A stretch of 64,000 nucleotides of DNA. Source: Hydractinia symbiolongicarpus. Lineage: Eukaryota; Cnidaria; Hydrozoa; Anthoathecata; Hydractiniidae. The notes under the pieces were generated by a model. That model was not told the origin of the DNA. It saw only the letters and a program-made list of their open reading frames with translations, and made no database searches. The stretch is taken from NCBI RefSeq assembly GCF_029227915.1, contig NC_079884.1, positions 26,164,001-26,228,000 of the forward strand, read 5' to 3'. Of this stretch, positions 23,954 to 36,562 are shown one piece after another. The position numbers were made by a program, and so were the translations under genes. Each line of letters begins with the position of its first letter. Positions within the stretch are counted from its first letter, which is position 1.

Positions 23954-26900
23954 TTACAGTTTCGTATCGTCACAATACCCACTGTTGTCGGTGGAGAAAT
24001 CAAGTTTGTTATTGTTGGAGTAGATAGTTGATTTAGGTTGTTTGTACGTTTTCCATGCAATGGTATACAGGACGAAGGAAACAGCTAAAGTAAAAACAGG
24101 ATTGTCATGACAGCATCTAATTGACCTGCCACAGTGATGGGCTTACCCTTTTAGGGCGAGTCTCCATTAAATGGTTTTAATGGTTTTCTCACATTGTTCT
24201 TCTTCCAAACTTGCCTCTATAGACCACTTTCCTCGTGACGTAGTTGTTTTGATTTCATTTTTAAGAACAAATGGGCATGCGCGCACTTTTGTGTAGTTAA
24301 AAAAGTAGGAATCGCACATGATAAAAGAGAAACTGAAATTATTCACTAATTTCGAGCGACTATTTTTTTTAGATGAATTTCCTTGGTTATTGTGGTCTGT
24401 TATTTATATTACCTGTCTACAGAAATGCTTGCGCATGTGCAAAAAAGCTGCAAACTTTATAACTTTTGTAAACATTGGCAAGTCATCTATAAATACTGTA
24501 TATTATACACTAATTTTTTACCTGAAACAGTGGAGAGTGCAAGAGACAAATATAATGATAGTCTGTCCACATCATACTCCGCACAGTTAGATTTCTTTCC
24601 GCATTCATCATATTTCCACACCAAACAAGTGGAATCTATAATCTTCCCAACCAACACTGGCCCTGGTAACATCGCAAGTGAACGTAATAAAAGAAACTGT
24701 AAACCCATGGCAAAACTTCTTCGATTATCTGGAACACTTCTGAAAAAGTAGTGTTTTTGTACACAATAATACCTCATAAAATTTCGCCGGTGAAAGGTGA
24801 CGAAATTTTTCTGGAATACACCTTTCCCGAATTTCATAAATTATAATAATTATGACATCATCCAAAAATTTATAATGGTTCTGTGCTCTTTAAATAAGGA
24901 TATTCATATAGAATTTTAAGTTATTATGACAATAATAAATTTTTTAGAGCAATATAATACTCTGGTTGAGTTTATTTAGATTTGAGGAAAATAATTATTT
25001 CGAAAACGAGGCTATCATTAAAAATCAGCTATATGCAAGGTTTTACTGTAACTTTCAGCTCGTAATTGAGCCACTCAACAAACAGAAATATTTACGAAAT
25101 TAGGTAATTTTTCCTAACCTTTTGCTAAGGAACTTAGGGATAAGAATCCTTTTTAGTATCGATCTCGTTAATTCAGTTTGGCATAATTAGGAAATTCGGG
25201 AAAGGTCTATTTCGTCACTTTTAACCGGCGATAAGTTTTTAGAAGAAAACAGTTTTTAATCAATAATAATACAAGTGTTGTTTTCTTCATTTTCAAGACA
25301 TTTTTCGCTTTCTTCCTCCTCTTCTCTTATCGTAAATATAGTCAGGTTCGTTCACTATAAACTTGGACAAAATGCGACAGCTTAAATGGAAGGTGTTCTG
25401 TGATACTTTTGTAAAAGTGCTTTAAGTTGTTATTTTTTACTTATAAACTTGTAATGACAAACTCACGCTGTGTTTTTCCTTAATTATTCGGTCCCGGAGG
25501 AAGAATTCCGTCCTCCCCGGTCCTAATAGATTTAAAATACCCCAAACCGAATAGGGTTAAACTGAATATTAACTTGGACTTTTACAACAACTTATTCACT
25601 TATAGCTAGACGCGTTAACAGGACTGAATCGTATGTTTTATTTAAACCAAATTTACGAGAAAGCATTCCACACAGGTGTGGCAAAATTGTCTGATTTTTC
25701 GCCAGAACTTTTTCCACAAAATAGAAATTGCTGGCCATGACTATGTTGTAACTTGTGTTTTTATTTCAGTTGAAGTTACGAAAAGTTATTGTTTGAAAAA
25801 TATGTTACAGCCGATGTACCTGCTTTAGCAAACGCACGTAAGAGACGTGAACCTAAACTTCGTACCTTAATACCATCATATTGTTGGGTGTCCCATTTGC
25901 AAAAGCAAATACTAATATCAGGAAGAGGATGCACACAAAGAGAACTACATTCTTGCACTTCAAGTTACATTTGCCTTTTGAAATCAGCGCTGACTCGGTT
26001 GATGAATTTCTCAACGGCGATATGCATGAACAGTTCTGGTAAATCTAAAATTGGTATGTAAATAAACAAATACAAACAGGAACAGGAACAGGAACAGGAA
26101 CAGGAACAATAAGATTGAACTGTCGAGAAAGTTTGCGGTTTGTTTTTACTGAGGGGACGGGACAGGGCGATTGCCGGGACGAGGCGTTTTTCGGGATAAT
26201 TTTGTTCCGTCTTTATAGGGATAAAAGTTTGTCGGGATGTTTTTTTAGTTCAGCGAGACATTTTCTCCATATTTCAATAGGGACAGATTGTCACGTTTGT
26301 CCCGGAACAATGTGTTTATATGGAAGAGACGTTTTGCATGAGCCGGGATCCCGTTTAGCTCAAGCACAACAAGCTCCTGGCACAACTCCGTCCCAGACCA
26401 TTCCGAGGCGCGACGTTTTGTTCTATATAAACACACCATCATGGCACGAAGGAAATAACTTTCTTCAAAAAAAACTTCGGCTAACTGGAACCTCGAATAA
26501 ATCGAACATTCCTTAACTTGATCCAATTTTCGTTATCGCTGAGGCTAATTTCTGCAGATACTTTTTAATCGAGAAAATAAAATCAAAGACTAGATAAATG
26601 TCAGAAGAATTTATTTTTTAGTTTTTATTAACTGCTGATAGATAATGTTGCATGTCAAGGAAAATTTAATTTACAAGTCACATGCATGACTTTTTCATCG
26701 CAATTTTAGGCTAAATACGACTTAACGGAAGCTTCGTTTAACTTACACATTCGTTAAGTCCAACTATTTTCCTCGGTCGTAGGTTCCAGCTACCAGTTGT
26801 TAACTGTTGGACAAAATCATCCCGGAAAACGTACCGTCCCGCAATCATTCTGTCCCGCGTCTTCTTTAAATTAATAATACTGTTACTCGCTGCTGGGATG

Positions 26901-29900
26901 ATAAAGTTTTCCCACAACTAAATATGTTAAACTTACAGTATTCTTTGTTTTATTTGTACATCCAGCGAAACAAGGTGAAAAATATGTCAAGTCGTCATAA
27001 CATATTGGTTCGTAATATTCTTTTAAACAGCCGCAGTTATGATTGCATGAATTGTCAAGGTTGAAACCAGTACTAAAAATTAAATCACAGAACATTTAAA
27101 ATAACGGAATGTTTAGAAATATAAACATAAATGAAACTCACAAAAAAAACAAGAAAGAGGGTAATAAATTACGTCAAAGATAAATCCAAGACCTGTAACC
27201 TTGTTCACACTCACCTTGTAGGGTTATAAATATTCACCCCAACTAATTTTATGTTTTCACAACCAGGGATCATAAAACTAAAACCAGTTACGACACCCAA
27301 TAACGATAATCCACTACATATCATGGCTGCTACTTTGACCGAACTATTCACTTTTATACGACGCATCACCACTGACCCAATTGTCAGTCCAACTAAAATA
27401 AAGTTCAGTAGAAAAGCTTGATCGACCCAAAGTTTGTTGACTTAAATTTTCGACGGCCTTAATTATTCTCCAGCTTTTTCTAAGTTTTTTTATTCACAAG
27501 TGACAAATATATTTGCTGGTATTCTCGCATTTGTTGCGGTCTATAAATGCTTTGGCATTCTCTATTTTCTTAAAAAATATTGGAAAATTAAAGCAGCGTC
27601 AAATTTACGTCACTTCCTCAAAATTTCGGGCCGAAAATGTTTGGACCGATAGAAAATTAACCTAGGAAGACAATTTTAGCAAGCACAATCTCCAACCACA
27701 ACAAAATAAGGGACAAATGTAGTTTACCGAGAGAAGAAATTGAGTGATGAAAAGTTCGAGTTTTCGAGAACTTGGCCAGAAATAATAGTAGATGCACAAG
27801 TTACAAATTACAGGGTATAGAAAAATTAACGTCATAATTAATATAATGATTTTTTGATGTATCAAAACATATGTTCGAATTATCCGACGTTCGAGTTAAC
27901 CGGGTTCTTTTACAAAAACATTTGATTAAAAGAGTAATGAAAGTTAAAGACATCGAGTGTTCTACCTACAGGGAGTTAACTGTAATGCCACTTTATTTTG
28001 GATCTTAATTTTAATTAAAGTTGTATTGAATTCTCCTTTAAAACCAACAGCAATGAAACAAGAAACCTTAAAAAGCTACAGCGACCTTTACTTCCTTCTT
28101 TAGTATGTTAGTAATTCCTTGCGTCGGATTATCCGGTTAGTCTTTTTCTAATGCTCTGCATTTTTCATACCAGAGACTGTATTTCGTTCCCACAAGAACT
28201 TGCTAAAGAGATATTCTGAATATTATAAGAGAAATTGGCAAAATATCGAATAAAGCTGTCCGATCTACGGAGGTATTTCAGATTTAGAGAGCGTTGTGCG
28301 AAAAAAAGGGTGTGAGAGCCAAGGGACCGATTATAGTTCGGGTACAATAATCGAGTTTTTAACAGTCAACCTTGCGACTAGACTAAATAAATCACTCCCT
28401 TACCTGTAGTCCCGCATATGATAAGCGCGCCAACGATAAAATTGGATTGTGACTGCTCTGCTCCAAATTTTATGATTGTAATTTTAGTTAAAAACGGACC
28501 CAATCCACTTGCAATTAAAATTCGGGATGCCATAGCAAGACAAACTAACACTAACGTTCTGTTTTTTATTAACTCTACCGTTGCTTTCACAAATCCTTTT
28601 AAACCAGGTTGGTGTTCTTTTGATTTCTCTCGAACATCACCGTTTGAAATTGCTTTTTGTCGTATTTCAGCCGAGCCTGGCATAGACTTTGGAAACATCA
28701 ACATGACAAAGCCAACAATGATTAGTACCCAACAAAATAAAATAAATGGTAGCCACCATCGGCCAACCCAGAGAGGATGGTTCGAGTCCAAATTACTTGG
28801 TGTCTATGAAGAAACTCAACGTAAAAAAGATGCTATTTGAAAAGAAAAATCAAGAGCAAAACAATCCATACCTTTCCTATATCAACAAAATGATTTAGCA
28901 CGATTCCGCCCACAAAAAACCCACTGGATGGTCCAATAAATGTCATTATATGCCAAACTCCTATATAAATCGGACTATTTTTCGGGGAAACATTTTCGTC
29001 CAAAAAGGAAGCGCCGAGGGTATATAACGGTGCGGTACCCAATCCCATAATCATCTCGGCTACACAGAAGATGACCAGGTATATGTTTGAACCATTTTCT
29101 TTTTCACAGGAGTTAATATTTATGTCTGTATTTGTCAAGTTAGATTGGCAGGTCTCGAAATCTTGGAATCGGATAGAAACTGTTCCGGCTGTATAATGTC
29201 CCTTTAAAAACTTAGGAAGAGCAAAAAAAAATGCACCTATACCTAAGAGAAAAAAATACATCCATAGTCTTACTTTCCTTGTAAGAGATAGCTTTAGATC
29301 TTCAAATTTGACGGAAAGTTAAAAAGTCATTACCTGTTAATATGGCTCCGCATCCCAACCATTTTGGTTTGTGACCTCTGTCGCCATAGTAACTTACAAT
29401 TAATACACACAATAAGCCGCTAACGTCATTTGATGCGCTGATAAAACCTGTGCTTGTACTTGTTAGACCAAACTCCCGTTCAAGATGTGGAATGGACGCA
29501 CTAACTAAGCCATTTACTAACATTCCTAATGAAATATGAAAGAAAAATAGTCACAATCAACAACCTTACAAAGACTATATGAACAACATACCGTGGCTGG
29601 TTAGTACATTTTGTCCCGTATTAAGATAGGCAACGTGCAGCCGACCATTGTAGAAAACCGGTCGAAGACTATGGCATTCCTCAGAACTTTTTGGTGTCCG
29701 GATGCATCTTCGCACGCAATATCTTTATGCACGCACGCAAATCCGAACGTTTTGATTTGTAAATATTCGGCCGAACATTTCTGAAAATCTGGTCTACCTA
29801 GTTTTAAAAGTCCGGCTATTTATGTTTAGCATTGAAGATGATGAGGAGTTGTGTTATATGTGTCGTACGTCGTAACTGTCGTGTGTTCTAAAATAAATAT

Positions 29901-31745
29901 AGATTGTCAGTAGTCAATAGTTTATGTTTTAGTTTATGTTTAAATTCGTTAAGTGATGTAATAATTTAGGTCCTCTGCTAGTTATAGAGAACTTTGTGAT
30001 TGTATAATTAATCCTAGGTTGAAAAAAACTGTTAATTGAAAATCTGGATGAATATTTATGTTGTATCTTCTGAAACATATCATTAAATACTCTTGGTAAC
30101 ATATTGTTTTCAAGCTTAAACATAAAAATAAGAGTTTGATAAATGTTTAGTTGGTATACATTCAGTACACTGAGCTTTTTTAATAACTCTCTGGAGTGAG
30201 TGTATCTGTCACCATTTATAATAATTCTGATTGCATGTTTTTGTTTATTTTGCAATTTTGTCAATTTTGTAGCGTTGGTACTATACAACCCAATATTTGC
30301 ATAATTTTGATAGTAGTAAACATACGGCCGAACATCTCAAAAGCCCCACCGAGCATCACAATCTTTGCCTTGACTTTGTAATATTTGACCAAACATTTAA
30401 CTATTAGGCCCACTAACTAAACAATTTACAGAATTGCAACAAACGATCAAAGAAAAACACTAGTGAGTGTTCTAGTAAGATAAGATACTTTTATCTAAAA
30501 ACACATGAATTAATCTTTTTTCTTTAATTAAAAAGAACTATGTAGAATAATAAACAAGCACCATAATGTTTTATTAGGCAGAAGAATTCTGAGTCGAAAG
30601 CAATATGTCAAAACAAGATCATGCTCCACTTTGGTTGAACTTCAACTTTCGTGCGAGCAACTATAAACTTTGGCCGAATTTTTAAACACTTAAAACACAC
30701 CGCACATTTTAAAAGACTTTTAACAGACGTTTAAAGGTTATTAAATATGCAGACCAGATTTTTAACACGCTTGGCTAAACGTTTGCAATTTAAAACGTTA
30801 GGACTTGCGGACGTGCAGGGACGTAACCGAACATGAAACAGTCAAACGAGTGTATTGATTCGGAGAAACATATAAAAAGTTCAGCTGCACGTCACCTATC
30901 TTATCACGGGACAAGATGTACTAATCAGCCACGGTAATTAAAAGCATCTACTTTAAGTAAGTAGGCTACCATACACTTCTCTTAGTGCAGCCTTTAGTGG
31001 TCAGAAGATAGAATAAGCACATTCCCTCAAAACAGCGAACTCTTTAAAGTAGATTCATATTCAACTTTCATTTGTTTAAGATTTTATGGTTTTAGTAAAC
31101 CTTGGAGCGGAGAAATTTGAATGATTAGGAGCACAGATTCCTTTTTCACCATAATCTCCACCACAACTAGCAATATTGGTAGAAAAACAGCACTTTTGTG
31201 GCGCTTTAAGACACACAATGACTTGTGAGATATTTCTGATGACGTAAGAAAAGAGGAGGAGATTTCTCTAGGTTTGAAGTCTGGGTTTTTTAATCCAGTT
31301 GCACTTGTTTTTGAAAAAAAGACTTAACACCTAACTTCGTTCCAGAGCTTTTCGCTTTAATCAAATAAGAAAAGACGGCGAAAATACTTTGGTATCATTG
31401 TCCAATAGGTGGAATCTCGTTCTACAAAAAGTTCCCACTTTTGCGCCTATGCTGATTTTTTCTATCTGGATATCATAGGTTTCATAATGACATGGAGAGG
31501 AGGTTGGCTGTGGAGTGTAGTCTTTTCTACATTCATCATACAAGACATGAAACAATAAAATTATGCAATGGATAATTATGACTAATATGTAAAAAGTTAA
31601 TGCATAAATTACCCTGTAAAATTGAAAATAAAGATAGAAATAGCAGAAACCAATTAACTGTAGCAAATCTTTGTAGCCATTTTGGTTGACACCTGCCCCA
31701 GCCACACATAAGAGAAACTTCTTCTTTCGTATCGGAGTCTGACAT
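23954..31745 (-). CDS. SLCO: Solute carrier organic anion transporter (OATP/SLCO), complete
   Basis: Nine exons on the minus strand: 31613-31745, 29334-29525, 28872-29242, 28404-28803, 27215-27392, 26937-27072, 25866-26044, 24522-24739, 23954-24084. All junctions are GT-AG and all phases agree; the total is 1938 nt, 645 residues. This is a plasma-membrane carrier of the major facilitator fold that moves organic anions. Family hallmarks: N-terminal CGWGRCQPKWLQRF; the superfamily signature WVGRWW at residues 244-249; a large extracellular Kazal-type Cys-rich loop at about 430-500 (CNHNCGC, YFSPCFAGC, NCSC, KCNLKC); and SFAMGLQFLLLRSLAMLPGP before the last membrane segments. Exon 9 gives TM12 (AVSFVLYTIAWKTY) and a short tail. 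The start is the first ATG of exon 1. The substrate is not predictable. Intron 1 (2.1 kb) carries a LINE scrap and intron 6 a TIR element. Confidence 0.94.
26076..26109. repeat. (GGAACA)n microsatellite
   Basis: Five or six consecutive copies of the hexamer AGGAAC in SLCO intron 6. Confidence 0.85.
26156..26862. mobile_element. TIR transposon (MITE) in SLCO intron 6
   Basis: The left end CGGGACAGGGCGATTGC.GGGACG followed by CGTTTT and CGGGAT matches the complement of the right end (CGGGACAGAATGATTGC) over about 50 bases with few mismatches. The length is about 705 bp. No transposase motif is visible; frames at 26115-26526 on both strands come from the GC-rich terminal repeat. A target-site duplication was not resolved. 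Insertion lies between SLCO exons 6 and 7 and leaves their splice sites intact. Confidence 0.75.
29929..30290 (-). mobile_element. LINE reverse transcriptase C-terminal fragment
   Basis: The 119-codon frame begins NATKLTKLQNKQKHAIRII and ends with a KFSITSRGPKLLH-type sequence. This is the usual tail after the RT thumb of Jockey/CR1-like LINEs (QNKAIRII ... RGPKLWN). It is truncated at its 5' side and lies in SLCO intron 1 in the gene's orientation. Confidence 0.8.
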
Positions 31746-34111
31746 ATTGACTGTCCAAGCTTTAGTCTCTGACTAAAACCAAACTATGTAAAATAAAATT
31801 TACGCCGGATGCAAAAAATATGTTGTGCTACGGACGAAAAAATAACAATTGTAATGTATTTTTTTACAACAGGAGAATTTAAAGCTGCCATCTTTAAGTT
31901 AAAGATGGCAGCTATAAATTGTAGCTATAAATTCAACTTTATCACGCTTCGCCTCAAACAGTAAGATTAAAGTTAATAGTGCCGCTGAAATGTTAATTTC
32001 AGAGCTAATAGGCGCAAAGATAGAGTTTATTTTAGGACTTTGTGTTGTTTTAAAAAAAGCGAAGACTGGAAACGAGATTGTTAGTAGGTGGTTATTTTAT
32101 AACTATGTTATTCCTTGAAATTAACGACTCAAAAAATTACCGCGAATCAAATTAGCGGTCATGAAATTAACGCGGTTCAATAAAATTATTTTGTAAAAGG
32201 CATTTAAGTAACGCGTTTGGAGAAAGGTTGTTTTAAAAAATGCATTTAATTAACGTGAATTTGAGAATACTAGTCGTTAGCCCGTGGAAAAATCCACGGG
32301 TTCGCCCTTCGCAGCTAAACTACCATTTTACGTGACAGACAGACGGACGGACAGACGTATAAGGGCATTATAATATTTGAGAGTATGCAAATCACACGAA
32401 GCAAAAATTACAGCAATAGTCGAATCCACGGTGGTGAAGCGGTCTACTCTATTACAAGGCGGTTTGGAAATCGAAATAAATGTTTTGTTAAATGTTAAAC
32501 ATTTTTAGATAATTTTCTACTTGGATCAGAGTATGAAAACCGCGTTAATTTCAAGACTCGTTAAATTGATGGAATAAGGTAGTCTACCCAAGGAAAATCC
32601 GTGAAAATTCGAATGTCGTACATGTATCGCATTTGCTGTTTTAAACGTCAATATTTTGTGCGCCAGTTGGCACAACCTTGGCCTCTCAGACAGATAGACA
32701 AAAAACGGCTATTATACTTTATTTCTAGCAAAAGAAAAGATGGTTTATGAAATGGATACTTTGTGGCTAACTGATATTTTTATTTTAACTCCCGTTACAG
32801 ATGATAAAAAATAACTGATGAAGCTTTACATAAGACACACGATTTCATGCCAAAATGGATGCATTGTTTCCAAGAAATGTGTCCTTACCAAAGCAATATC
32901 TATTTCATCTACAGCATGAAATTTCATGTCTAACTTTTCGTTTCGCAGTTCGCTATTATTATATTGTCGTGGAGTACTTTTAACCATAAACATGTACGCT
33001 CAGGAACATGTCACATATATATCTTCTGTTTTTATATTTTACGACCATTATAGTTACTCAAAAAGAAAGTTTTTACATAACATAAGCACCCCTACTAATT
33101 TACCGCCCCTCTCGAATCAGCGCCCACCCTAAAAGTTTAAATTTTGAATAATCGTCCAGTGCGCCTAATCGAGCATTTAGAATATGCCACATAAATACCT
33201 AAGCAACTATTTTGTGCATCTTGTCACGTAGCTATTCAGAACAACTTACAGAAATGATATTCCACTCACAATAATTTGCGCACGTGTAGTATTCACTTTA
33301 AGTTAACTAATCTTTAGGGTGAACAGCGAGACAGAAAATAGAACATACCTTTCCAGCTTAGTCTTCATAAAATAGAATCAGCGTCCGTTACTCAAGTTGC
33401 ATCGGGTCATAAAAGTTTAAATATTAATAAACATGTTTTTATTAATTCGTGTGTCAACAAGTAGCGTGTCTTTTTATTATATATATGACTCTGTTTACAT
33501 CACACGATATTCATTTTTTATATAAGAAACAAGAAATTTCGGCCTTATCCTGAAACTGTTCTTATTTAAATTTGAGCATTTTTTTATTTCTTTGCAAATT
33601 TTGCGGCATTAATCAAACAAAGTTTCGCAAAATAAAAATTTCTGCAAAAAAAATTTCCTTGAAAGTATTTCTCCATGTTTATTGTTTATTTCTTCTTTAA
33701 CAAATAAAAAACAAGTTTAGTCAAATTTCAGCCTTTTCCAGTGTTATTAGTTTTTGATTCTCTGCTCAGTTCTTTTTTCTGTAAAACCCACAACGCGGGA
33801 AAGGAGTTTGTAGAATTTAATTTGGGTTTACAAAGCTAGGAATGGAAAATAGGTAGAAAATTGAAATCAGCAAAAAATAAAACGCGTGTTTCATCTGGGC
33901 GATCGAGTAATAAGTGTGTAAACAACCGAATCAAGTATTCTGGGTGGTTAGAAGACATTCGATTGTTGCGCAATTCGTCAACAATACCCGCTGAAATGGA
34001 TATATTTTAATCTCAAATTTGAACATGAATAAACAAAAAACAAAGTGATAAAATGTTTACGAAAGTAATAACATACTTTAAAAAACTATAGTAACCTACT
34101 AAACGGTAATA
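31746..34111. other. Intergenic stretch upstream of SLCO
   Basis: It holds a perfect hairpin at 31884-31913 (AGCTGCCATCTTTAA / TTAAAGATGGCAGCT) and a Helitron-type end at 32270. The 68-codon frame at 32926-33132 has no support. No promoter element was recognised with confidence. Confidence 0.45.
32270..32380 (-). mobile_element. Helitron-type 3' end, best preserved copy
   Basis: Read on the minus strand the terminus is GGGCGAACCCGTGGATTTTT, then CCACGGG, CTAACGACTAG and T. The hairpin CCCGTGGA/TCCACGGG is perfect. The subterminal CACGTAAAATGGTAGTTTAG matches the other copies. A short GACAGACAGACGGACGGACA microsatellite adjoins it. The 5' end is not found. Confidence 0.65.
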
Positions 34112-34564
34112 CAGTCAACTCTCAAATTAGTGATGCAGAGAGTTTTGTCCGTTAATCAGAAGTGTCCGTTACTTAGAAACTTTTTTTGCCTAATTTTGGC
34201 TCAAAAATGATGACTGGTTACTTTGATGTATTAAAAAGAGTTCAAGATACTAGCTGGGTGGTTTACAGACAAATGAAACTACCCACTTCCACCACTGAAA
34301 CACCATCAAAACCTTCGAATTTGGACTGGTGATTCCTGTTACATACACCTCCGAGAACAACAGAAGGAAATCGAGTGGGTGTGAAGAAGGCTTTAGGGCA
34401 AAAACTGAAATTATATAATGATATGAAAAAGAAGTGTTTAAAATAAAGTTTTCTCGTTTGTTTGTTTGTTTTTTACCCTGCGCTAATCAGAAAGAAATTT
34501 TATGGGAAAATTTCATTTCGTGCAAAAAAATTGTGCGGTAATTAGAGTGTCCGCGAATTGACTG
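34112..34564. mobile_element. Small TIR element, pogo-like ends
   Basis: Begins CAGTCAACTCTCAAATTAG after TA and ends GTGTCCGCGAATTGACTG, so both ends read CAGTCAAYTC inward. Inner repeats of the form GTCCGTTAATCAG and GTCCGTTACTTAG resemble ends of Tigger/pogo MITEs as I know them. No coding capacity. A second partial end of the same family lies at 34609-34661 (GCAAAAAAGTTTACCCGG, ending TTTGTTGACT). Confidence 0.45.
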
Positions 34565-34664
34565 CCTGCCATATAAAAACTTTCTTGTGAGGTTTTGACC
34601 GTGATTTTGTCAGTGCAAAAAAGTTTACCCGGTAATTTGATGTGTCTGCTAATTTGTTGACTTA

Positions 34665-36562
34665 ATGAAACATTATAAATTTAACATGTTAACAGCCTGA
34701 CAATTTAAGGTTAGTCACTTTGACAACACATCAAATTAATTCAGTTATATTTAGATATCAACAAACTAATTCTCAAGATAAAGAACTTACAAAGACTCAA
34801 AATCTCGATTACTTGTTTTTTTCCCCCATTTGTATTACAGCCGTAGTCAGAAGCCTTAATTGACAGATAGCTTCAAGTTCAACTAACCCACTTTCTGGAT
34901 TTTTTTTTTTTTTTTTTTTTTGAGCAATCCTTTTTACTGTCAATATTCTCCAGAAATACGCTTATAAACAGTTAACAAATAGGTTAACCACGCATGTATT
35001 TTACAGCCATAACACTTACAGCATATTCAGGCTAAGTTGGGATTCTTTAAGCAAATTATAAGCACGCTGCCGAACTAGTGAATCATTGATGTGTTTTTTC
35101 GTGTGTTGTGTTGTGGGTACTTCTCATCACACAGACTTTTCTAATTCTTTATACGTAATAAGGCTTCATACCACCATACTGTCTGAATTTCTTTTGGGAA
35201 TTATACTTTTAGTTTTGTGGCTGTTCCAATAGGTAGAAACGGGATCACCTGAATTCACCGCATAAAGGCAGCGTTAAGTTTTTGATTTTTAAGTTCTGGA
35301 TTTGATAACAAACATTAGTTTACACGGAACACAATTGTGTCTGAGATATTTCGTAAACTTTTTATAGCCTTGTCATGTGGTTTAAGTGTTATTAATATAT
35401 TTTTAAGTTTTAGTCCCTATTTTCACTAAAACGTTTTCATGGTTATTGTTCGTGTGCGAGTTGAAATTTCTCTCAAAAAAACTTAAGACTACTTTCTCTT
35501 GACAAAAACAGTTGCCACAAGACTAAATTTTTACCGAATTTCCCGAATAACTGAGAGAATACGACGACAGAAACTCGCAATGTTTTTCCGAATGTGTTTG
35601 ATTAGGTGAAAATCTTACACAGCAAAAAAAACAATGTACTTATGATTCTCTTATTACAGGTAATTATCTAAAATTTCTAATAACAATTTCAAAATAACAT
35701 CAACAGATAAACATTAGCACTCATGACAGTCTTAAGTAAACAAATGGTGTGAAAAGGGTATCTTTTAGACATAGGCGTCTGACTCATCTATCATGCAGCA
35801 ACTTGTCTTCTACAAATTCTTTACGATAAAACTAAAGGTACCTACCTAAAAACAGTATTTTTCACAGAAAATAAACATATATGCTTCACTTTAAAGATTA
35901 TCGAGACATCAACACCACATCAAACGTCTGTAACACGACAGAAACGACACGGCGAATTTTTTCTGTCTGTTGACACAAACTTTTAATACCTTAGCTTCAA
36001 AGTTTTCATAAACAAGCTTCCTATAGATATATACAATAGCATTGATGTGACGTCATAGCAAAAATACTGACATCGCCAAGAACACAGTTGACTTATTGTA
36101 TTTGTTCAAACTAGAATGCCACCAAGTTTCTTACCCCAGCTTTATACAGTCGGACGTTATGGTAGAAGAGGGATACCAATATGTAAAGTGTAGACCTGAT
36201 AAGGAAGGGCTGAGACAACCTTTAATGAAATGAGATCAGTAGGCGTATTTAAAACTCGATTTCGAGTTTCTCGAGTCAATAATTTTCATCTAAAATATCA
36301 CTGAAAACGTTTAAGTGCCTGAGTTCAAGTTTGAAATGTTTCTTAGGAAATTCATTAGAGAAATAAAGTAGAAAAAGCAAATTAGCCAAAGTGTTGCCGC
36401 TCACTGTGAAGGATGATATAAATGATATGATAAATAAACTTTCACGCACACAATGAAATTTAGTATCATTTCCAATGTGCAACTATTTATAACTGATGCA
36501 GAACTCTGGTTTTGAAATTATGAGTTAACAATTTCAGACTTCCTATTAAGCATCAAATATTT
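34665..36562. other. Intergenic stretch, nothing recognised
   Basis: Contains a T23 homopolymer near 34899-34921. A minus-strand 68-codon frame at 36276-36482 has no motif and lies in the probable 3'UTR of the USP gene. Confidence 0.4.

Noticed and set aside
24318-24751. Plus-strand frames of 90 and 122 codons
   Set aside because: Antisense to SLCO exon 24522-24739, which matches the family on the minus strand.
25776-26061. Frames of 60 codons (-) and 90 codons (+)
   Set aside because: The true coding frame here is SLCO exon 25866-26044 in another phase (NCSC, KCNLKC), in agreement with the flanking exons.
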